Source: Mnemiopsis leidyi
Lineage: Eukaryota; Ctenophora; Tentaculata; Lobata; Bolinopsidae
Assembly (NCBI GenBank): GCA_000226015.1
Contig: JH153936.1
Coordinates: forward strand, 81,665 to 102,515
Reading direction: 5' to 3'
DNA: 20,851 nucleotides
The notes below the pieces were generated by a model. The model did no database searches. It had not been told where the DNA came from and saw only the letters and a program-made list of their open reading frames with translations. Numbering within the stretch: position 1 is the first letter of the stretch; each line of letters begins with the position of its first letter. Shown here in pieces: positions 12,001 to 16,130 of this stretch. Made by a program: the position numbers and the translations under genes.

Positions 12001-12229
12001 GCTAACTAATCATGGTTAGGTAGTATGTACTTTTACTGCTTTGTACTTTATCGGTACCTGCCACGATGGTAATTTTCAATCTCCTCAGGCTGAAATATGT
12101 ATCGGAGAAGCTCCAAGTTCTGAAGAATATTTAACTGAAGAAGAGGAGATTGGAGATGATTACACTACCTCCTTTTTCAATGAGATCAACTACAATGTTG
12201 ACTCCGACGACATGGATGCTTTGGAGTGA
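328..12229 (+). CDS. TDRD12: TDRD12-like Tudor/helicase/CS-domain protein (3' part of gene, 27 exons)
   Basis: Exons read from GT-AG borders and phase: 328-425, 882-1010, 1167-1287, 1673-1816, 1959-2084, 2212-2296, 2623-2759, 2941-3075, 3211-3375, 3551-3698, 3871-3970, 4065-4364, 4776-4881, 5140-5318, 5419-5529, 5746-5872, 5996-6131, 6260-6396, 6498-6705, 6860-6982, 7118-7318, 7453-7557, 7778-7905, 8033-8248 (or 8290), 11155-11336, 11520-11751, 12089-12229. They sum to 4020 nt: 1339 residues plus stop TGA. Domain order: helicase core (1-325), CCCH finger (about 338-356), two extended Tudor domains (about 381-598 and 599-828), armadillo-like helices (829-1130), CS domain (about 1156-1290), acidic tail. 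Helicase, CCCH finger, Tudor and CS together are the TDRD12/ECAT8 architecture. That family acts in perinuclear germ granules in piRNA biogenesis, binding methylarginine on PIWI proteins. The N-terminus and Walker A are outside the window. Least certain borders: the 328 acceptor and the donors at 1288 (GTGGGG), 3376 (GTTCTC) and 6983 (GTGACT). Confidence 0.85.
569..862. repeat. 19-bp intronic tandem repeat, about 15 copies
   Basis: About fifteen imperfect copies of a 19-bp unit close to AACAACAAGTAACATTACT fill most of the intron between the exons ending at 425 and starting at 882. Copies differ by single substitutions (for example AAC to AAA, AACATT to AGCATT, CAAGT to CTAGT), so they have aged since duplication. 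No reading frame of interest crosses it. It ends about 20 bp before the acceptor of the next helicase exon. Confidence 0.93.
3211..3375 (+). other. CCCH zinc finger exon of the TDRD12-like gene
   Basis: This exon encodes a lysine-rich lead-in followed by C-RYLRQYGS-C-TARA-C-SMR-H, a C-x8-C-x4-C-x3-H zinc finger of the RNA-binding CCCH type. It sits directly after the helicase core, as in TDRD12. The exon runs into the first Tudor strand (VRISSVADGNRLYGRIM) of the next exon at phase 0. The donor (GTTCTC) is poor, but the Lys-Val join restores the usual start of a Tudor domain and no better donor lies before the in-frame stop near 3386. Confidence 0.8.
3551..4881 (+). other. Extended Tudor domain 1 (four exons)
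   Basis: Exons 3551-3698, 3871-3970, 4065-4364 and 4776-4881. The first strand is VRISSVADGNRLYGRIM, the core barrel is KYYRARVKSIR, and the extended-Tudor tail is VYRFPARLAERPAFTTELI. In the methylarginine pocket the usual F-V-D-Y-G-N reads H-C-L-D-T-G-C (about 4125-4146), so the aromatic Tyr and the Asn are replaced by Thr and Cys. The barrel is therefore present but probably cannot bind symmetric dimethylarginine; a structural or protein-contact role is more likely. Confidence 0.8.
4490..4735. repeat. Degenerate intronic repeat with TTGACCATG/CATGGTCAA motifs
   Basis: The intron between the two last exons of Tudor domain 1 carries many scattered, diverged copies of a motif related to TTGACCATG, in both orientations (for example ATGGTCAATGG and TTGACCATGGCCAC), separated by A/T runs. 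Spacing is irregular, about 25-40 bp. No coding signal is present; an open frame on the minus strand here is tryptophan-rich low complexity. Confidence 0.55.
5002..5017. repeat. Short perfect hairpin CGACCA-ATCA-TGGTCG
   Basis: A 6-bp perfect stem with a 4-nt loop lies in the intron between 4882 and 5139, next to a palindromic ATTGGCCAAT (about 4979-4988). Both may be chance. No RNA gene is recognised here. Confidence 0.4.
5140..6396 (+). other. Extended Tudor domain 2 with intact pocket motif (five exons)
   Basis: Exons 5140-5318, 5419-5529, 5746-5872, 5996-6131 and 6260-6396. The first strand is VVCVSHVDSPDKFYVNIVDN, the barrel is WYRGEILRTW then VHFVDYGNED, and the extended-Tudor tail is YPFQAVRCKLADIVP followed by a staphylococcal-nuclease-like second half (DGEYFFLDLIQG, VKLSYTDDGASLVDILC). 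The F-V-D-Y-G-N signature is complete, so this is the copy expected to bind methylarginine-containing partners, by family knowledge PIWI N-terminal tails. Splice phases match through all five exons. Confidence 0.88.
6498..8248 (+). other. Armadillo/HEAT-like helical block of the TDRD12-like protein (six exons)
   Basis: Exons 6498-6705, 6860-6982, 7118-7318, 7453-7557, 7778-7905 and 8033-8248 encode about 300 residues of repeated amphipathic helices. The texture is typical of armadillo repeats: leucine-rich helix pairs, G-G-H/G-S turns, segments like LLHLIRSLTHVVSRR, LLAVLGAIQTLATIV, VMVVLARIFEAEKVSG and EGGVTDVCRATRR. It lies between Tudor domain 2 and the CS domain. I do not recall such a block in vertebrate TDRD12, which is otherwise similar. 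The donor used at 6983 is weak, but the frame (phase 1 into 7118) fits. No known ligand can be named. Confidence 0.6.
7618..7649. repeat. 16-bp direct duplication in an intron
   Basis: Two adjacent perfect copies of TAGCGTTCCTTATTTT lie in the intron between 7557 and 7778. Confidence 0.9.
8207..8332 (+). repeat. 42-bp tandem duplication spanning an exon-intron border
   Basis: A 42-bp unit encoding VSVAITTPIDQPIE in frame occurs as one diverged copy (ending in the exon at 8248), one near-perfect copy (8249-8290) and one more (8291-8332). The duplication carries a copy of the splice donor: GAG|GTTAGT occurs at 8249 and again at 8291, both phase 0, exactly 42 bp apart. If neither donor is used the frame stays open to a TAA at 8333-8335. 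So the exon can end at 8248, at 8290 or as a terminal exon. Confidence 0.88.
8788..9425 (-). CDS. Small secreted protein with FAMeT-like domain (nested gene, two exons)
   Basis: On the minus strand, exon 1 is 9425-9359 and exon 2 is 9263-8788. The 95-bp intron has donor GTAAGT and acceptor CAG, and the phase joins as Arg-Trp. The protein is 180 residues. It starts MAILSTSRFLILFWVVTIAT, a good signal peptide, followed by a domain (about 23-170) that reads WVTAQHGEYIDFDLEATPLQ, strands with VVVFFFSSHGG, QYYIWHC, EWRVTVTR, then DWRETWSNDVEKIFF and DTATDLYLEP. This pattern resembles the farnesoic acid O-methyltransferase domain (Pfam Methyltransf_FA), a beta-sandwich common in secreted invertebrate proteins and, despite the name, not known to be an enzyme there. 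The gene lies wholly in an intron of the TDRD12-like gene. A possible donor (GTAGGT near 8808) means more exons could follow. Confidence 0.7.
9488..9652. repeat. Threefold 47-61 bp repeat upstream of the nested gene
   Basis: Three copies start at about 9488, 9540 and 9605, each beginning CTAAAAGTTAATTG and ending GAAGAAATGTGACAG. The middle copy has an extra ATTGGAACAATGATC-type insertion and GGGG in place of AGAA. The array begins about 60 bp upstream of the nested gene's start codon, so it lies in its 5' untranslated or promoter region. Confidence 0.9.
10034..10081. repeat. 20-bp direct repeat, 2.4 copies
   Basis: Two perfect copies of CATTAGTGACGTGGGTAGCT (10034-10053, 10054-10073) are followed by a partial third copy. 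Confidence 0.92.
10376..10414. repeat. 20-bp direct duplication
   Basis: AGACATTACGGTTAAAAATA is repeated immediately (10376-10395 and 10396-10414) with a difference only at the last bases. Confidence 0.9.
11035..11063. repeat. Perfect 9-bp stem hairpin
   Basis: GGGAAGGCT (11035-11043) and AGCCTTCCC (11055-11063) form a perfect 9-bp stem with an 11-nt loop, followed by GATAAAAAG. It lies about 90 bp before the acceptor of the CS-domain exon. No known structured RNA is recognised. Confidence 0.7.
11155..12229 (+). other. CS (p23-like) domain and acidic C-terminus of the TDRD12-like protein
   Basis: Exons 11155-11336, 11520-11751 and 12089-12229. The CS domain shows the p23 pattern: PTLLWYQRRKTVGLSVQV, a strand pair around LEFSTWNSGLLFKFE, then YCLFAEVQYM, EVLVTLTKKIPIKWRGLL. 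After it come an acidic linker (DSDDETESEGE), a proline-rich stretch (PSPPPVLPPG) and an acidic tail ending in DSDDMDALE and TGA. CS domains in TDRD12, SoYb and Shulin-type proteins bind HSP90 or client proteins. The phases (0 into 11155, 2 into 11520, 0 into 12089) join it to the upstream Tudor/armadillo part across the 2.9-kb intron. Confidence 0.8.
11918..12000. repeat. Two adjacent short tandem duplications in an intron
   Basis: CACATCAACGTATAATTT is duplicated (11918-11935, 11936-11953). Slightly downstream AAACGATCTCTGTTT is duplicated (11973-11987, 11988-12000). Both lie in the last intron of the TDRD12-like gene. Confidence 0.9.
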
Positions 12230-12582
12230 TTCAGTAGAAGAATTTCATGACTATCCGAGTTTCCGGGGATAAATCCGGTTATAACAAGTTTCTTACATAC
12301 TGGAGTCAAATTCTTAAATAGTATAATCTTAATTAATCGCAGGATGACCTGTTTTTACGTTCTAATGTTTTATTTGTAGATTTTATTTGATTTGGGCTCG
12401 TGTAGCAAGATTGTTTTATCTCCAATAGTTTTATTAAGATTAATTTTGTTTTCGCATTTTTGTGCCTTTTCCATGTTATCTTAGTATCGCGGGTAGGTCA
12501 CATATTTAGGTCACGTTTGTCCGAATAAGTGTGCCGCAACAGGGTAATCTACGAGCTTGACTGCCTTTGAGTTTCACTGATT
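12230..12582. other. 3' flank of the TDRD12-like gene
   Basis: AT-rich sequence with no coding signal. It should hold the 3' UTR, but I see no clear AATAAA within the first 150 bp. T-rich stretches occur at about 12365-12475. Confidence 0.5.
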
Positions 12583-12591
12583 TTGGCAACC

Positions 12592-12837
12592 TTAATGCCC
12601 CCTCCGGTGATTAAGCGCAATCGTGACCCAACTCCCCCTGATGATCTGATTCAAGCCTTTACAACTCCCCCGCGGCCGCCGTCTTGCCAGGTTTTCGACA
12701 AAAATTGGTTATTTAATCATTACCAATATTTAATCATAACCATTAGCTCATCAGGTACACAATCATTAGAAAGCCCTCCTCTCCTGGCTGATTTTTTAAT
12801 GTTAATATGTGAACGACCCTATTATTGATTTCCCTAA
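12592..12837 (+). other. Possible small proline-rich coding exon, unassigned
   Basis: An open frame starting ATG at 12595 reads MPPPVIKRNRDPTPPDDLIQ then a further proline-rich stretch (AFTTPPRPPSCQ) up to a plausible donor CCAG|GTTTTC at 12691. The codon composition of this 96-bp part looks coding and is GC-richer than its flanks (CCCCCGCGGCCGCCG at about 12668). Downstream the frame becomes AT-rich and ends at 12837. Splicing to the acceptor at 12754 would give an early stop. It could be a first exon of a small gene, or chance. I cannot name it. Confidence 0.25.
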
Positions 12838-13281
12838 TTGTGGAAGTTTTTTATTAACATCCTTTTCAAATCGTTTTTAATGTTTTCTCATAAGTTACAT
12901 AAGTGCACGTTTTATTCATTGCTTTCCTACAATTTTCTACCAGTTGATTTTTATTTCCTTGTCATAATACACTATTGTTAACGTTCATTTGACAAGTTGA
13001 CGAATGAACGTTTGCAATATCTTTTGGTTGTATTTGCAATATAACAGTTTTATTACAAATTTTATGGACATGGCGAGTGTTTTTTATTTGAAAAAGTGTG
13101 ATTCGCCACATATTTTACGGCAATTATCATCATAACTAAATTGTCAGAATTCTCGAATCATATGATTCCGAAATGACTAGATTATTTGACTAAGAAAATT
13201 TTATTGCCGATACAAAGATATATATGAAGAATGAGAATAACTATTCCTGAAATAAATCTAACTATACACCATCTATCCAGG
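12838..13281. promoter_or_regulatory. AT-rich upstream region of MRPL3
   Basis: About 440 bp with no coding signal, very AT-rich, with a local repeat of the motif TTTGCAATAT (13011-13042). By position it should contain the MRPL3 promoter and 5' UTR. It ends ACCATCTATCCAG|GATG, a good 3' splice acceptor immediately before the likely start codon, which suggests a 5' UTR intron or a trans-splice acceptor. Confidence 0.4.
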
Positions 13282-14409
13282 ATGTTACGAACCCTACTGT
13301 CAGACTCCCTCGCACCTCTCCTCGCCTCAGTCCCTACCCGCTCTCTCGCTCTCGGCATCAAGAAGGACATATTCGGGTACCCAGTCAGACCACGTGACCA
13401 GGAAACAGAGGAACCCCCAGATACCTGCAACAGAGCCATCAGAGAAGCTCCCCTCCCTCCTCCAGTTAGACAACCTCACTCTTACGACCAGCACACCCGG
13501 GAGGGGGTCCTGGTTTACAAACAGTTTCTAGAGGACGATCAGAGGAATGTCAGGAGATTGTTTACGGAGGGAAACAAGAGTTTTGAGGGTGTTGTGAAGC
13601 AGGTGGAGTTTCAGGAAGGCATGCAGAGAACCGGAATGATTGGGAGAAAACACGGTGAAACGAGATCCTTCCTCCGTACGGGAGATGTTGTAGTTTCAAC
13701 CTTCCTCGAGATCCAGGATAACTATGTGATGGGGTGCGACCCTGTCTTTAACCAAGACCGGAACGAGCGACTATCAATGAGACTGGCTGCGTTTGATGCG
13801 GAGAGTCTGGACGACGTACCGCTCGCTCAACAGAAAGAGTTTTACAGTGTTGGTATGACTCCAAAACAAGTAACTCACAGTTTCATCGTCACAGCCGAAC
13901 AAGCTCTTCCTGTAAACTACAAACTTGACGTTTCTCACTTTTTTGCCGGCCAGTATCTTGACATCCGGGGGTTGACGATAAACCGGGGTTTTCAGGGGGT
14001 GATACGTAGGTGGGGCTACAAGGGCCAGGGCAAGTTTGGAAGAACAAAAACACACCGTCGTCCCGGTTCTATCTCCACCCAGGGTTTAGCCCGGGTCCTG
14101 AAGGGCAAGAAGATGCCGGGCATCATGGGAAACAGACCTCACACGACGAGAAACGCTCAGATCTTGTACGCGAACTACGACAAGAGGTATATCGTAGTGG
14201 AGGGACCAGTCCAGGGTATAAACGGTTGTTTCCTCTTTTTGTCGGACTCAGAAGAGAAGGATCCCATTCAAGGACCTCTGTTGCATTACCCCACCTTTCT
14301 AGGAGATAGAACTGACCTGGGAACAGAGATTTATGATAACAGAGCTGTAGATCCTTCTGAGAGCTTTGAGGAAGTATATCAGCGGCGAAGAGACGCTCAA
14401 AAATTTTAA
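13282..14409 (+). CDS. MRPL3: Mitochondrial large-subunit ribosomal protein L3 (uL3m)
   Basis: Single coding exon of 375 residues if it starts at ATG 13282; an upstream in-frame ATG at 13231 would give 392. I prefer 13282: the protein then begins MLRTLLSDSLAPLLASVPTR, a typical mitochondrial presequence rich in Arg/Leu/Ser and without acidic clusters, and the ATG directly follows a splice-acceptor-like CCAG. The uL3 core is clear: AGQYLDIRGLTINRGFQGVI, then RRWGYKGQGKFGRTKTHRRP and KKMPGIMGN, the loop that in bacterial L3 reaches toward the peptidyl transferase centre. The Gly-rich turn and the basic loop are intact. N- and C-terminal extensions are normal for animal MRPL3. It acts in mitochondrial translation. 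It is intronless over the coding part, unlike both neighbours. Confidence 0.95.
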   Translation: MLRTLLSDSLAPLLASVPTRSLALGIKKDIFGYPVRPRDQETEEPPDTCNRAIREAPLPPPVRQPHSYDQHTREGVLVYKQFLEDDQRNVRRLFTEGNKSFEGVVKQVEFQEGMQRTGMIGRKHGETRSFLRTGDVVVSTFLEIQDNYVMGCDPVFNQDRNERLSMRLAAFDAESLDDVPLAQQKEFYSVGMTPKQVTHSFIVTAEQALPVNYKLDVSHFFAGQYLDIRGLTINRGFQGVIRRWGYKGQGKFGRTKTHRRPGSISTQGLARVLKGKKMPGIMGNRPHTTRNAQILYANYDKRYIVVEGPVQGINGCFLFLSDSEEKDPIQGPLLHYPTFLGDRTDLGTEIYDNRAVDPSESFEEVYQRRRDAQKF

Positions 14410-15203
14410 GTTATATCGTTTATTTATATAATACCGAATCATGGAAGTTTCTAGGTTTCAAGGCTAAACATAGTTGACATTATTTTGTGAGTTGCGACAG
14501 CGTTAGACATTTATCTTACATTTCCATTTTCAGTCATAATCTTACATTTTCACGGTTGTTACTACTCTTGGCTGCTCAATTCTCATGATATCGATAATAA
14601 TTGTCGATTTTTCATCTGTTGTCCTTGTTTATAATTGACTCGATAATTATTAATTGTATATTTGATTATTATACACTTATGCTTTCAATTTTTCATTGCA
14701 TCATTCTTGGACCATCCGAAGTGCACACTAAAAGACATTATTTTTGTAGAGCTGTGGTTTTCAGATCTTTATTTATTCTACTTTTGACTACCAGGGGTGT
14801 ATCTCAACTGAATGATCGGATAATTGTTTATGAGTCGCATAAGAAACCGTGTTCAATGTGGTTTTTGTTATTCTCTTCTTGACTCGAGTAATAGACATAG
14901 GATATTTTAGTAGCAATTCATCTATATAAATTTCTGTGTAACAACACCGTCATCAGGACATAACCACAACATAACCATAACACTCAAATTATTTAATTAA
15001 TAATAGTTTTTGAAAATAGGGGTGTACATTGATTGGTTACTCAGAAAAGCTACAAAATTTATTCTGAGCTGACGTTTTCGTTAATTCAGAAAATTCATGG
15101 ACCTGTATACTTCAGACGATTGACTGCTAAGCAGCTTAGAAGAAACTGCTAGGTAAATAAAACTAACTTACTAGAACTTAACCAACACCTCATGCTGATT
15201 AGG
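14410..15203. other. Intergenic, AT-rich; promoter region of the dsRBD gene
   Basis: No convincing coding sequence; one open frame (14601-14882) is AT-rich and hydrophobic without family features. The end of the region, CATGCTGATTAG|GATGAG, places an AG acceptor directly before the start codon of the next gene, the same arrangement as at MRPL3. Confidence 0.5.
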
Positions 15204-16130
15204 ATGAGTGACGACATACTACAAGCGTTAGCGGCAGCAGGCGGACATGCCCACATAAGTGTTCTAGAGAGCATGACCAGGCTACCCGCCGACTCCGTTA
15301 AAAACTACCTGGAACTCCTGAAGAAAGACAATAAGGTGGAATTTTTATTATGTTTTAGAAAACATTTCCCTGGCACTGTCGTACTCTCTGATCATGCTTC
15401 TGGATAAACTTTACTTCTAAATCTTTGTCAATAGTTCTCCTACTGCGTGTATTTATAGAATTTCTATAAAACTTGCCTTAGTCAGTCGATAGTCTGATAC
15501 CATATGTTCCAACTAAGTTAACCAAACTAGTGCCTTTCATTGCTTTATTAACTATTCTCTTGAAAACCTCAAACAGGTGGTTTATCACTCCTCCGCCTGG
15601 CACCTTAAAATATTCAGCAACAAGCCTCCCATAAAACGACAACACATCAGTGAAAAGGTTGGGTTATTCTTCATTAAAATTATCGTTCAATTTGCTGTCA
15701 GACAAATGATTCTCACGATATCTAACATTTTTAGGATAAGATATTGTACTATTTTTTAGTTTACTACAGGTAGCTCGTACAACACCAATACTTCCAGATA
15801 TTGGAGTGTCTAGCGGACAAGAGAACACTCCTTGACCTGCAGTGTATGTTGCCGGAAGTTAAACAGGTCCAGCTGAAGGAAACTCTCGAGTCTCTGGAGA
15901 AACAGGGGAAAATAAAGTCGGTTAGTTTTCCGAGTTTAGTGTAAACTAATTTCTGTTTTTTTGTTACAGCTTTTAAGTGATTCCCTTCACTCAACAGTTG
16001 AAATGTGGTTCTGACCATCACTGATCACGCCAAAATCATAAAATTTACATATTTGAGCAAAATTAGCTATTTATAACCTATTCTTCCCTAGATGGTGTGC
16101 TACAAAGCGATACAAAAACATTGGAATACC
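15204..16130 (+). other. Two winged-helix (Z-alpha-like) domains
   Basis: Domain 1 is split over exons 15204-15335 and 15577-15657; domain 2 over 15774-15920 and the start of 16092-18429. Each has three helices, the third ending in L-x-x-L-x-K-x-x-K-[IV], and a wing with an aromatic W two residues before a hydrophobic strand, as in Z-alpha. The residues that read Z-DNA in ADAR1 (Asn and Tyr of helix 3) are not conserved: in domain 1 the aligned positions are Lys and Glu, in domain 2 Lys and Glu. Both introns fall at the helix 3/wing boundary (phase 0), so the pair looks like an internal duplication. Other winged-helix families cannot be excluded. Confidence 0.5.

Noticed and set aside
13774-14309. 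Frames overlapping MRPL3 on both strands
   Set aside because: They are shadows of the uL3m coding sequence.
14601-14882. 93-codon hydrophobic open frame between MRPL3 and the dsRBD gene
   Set aside because: AT-rich composition, no domain, no splice or promoter context; probably chance.
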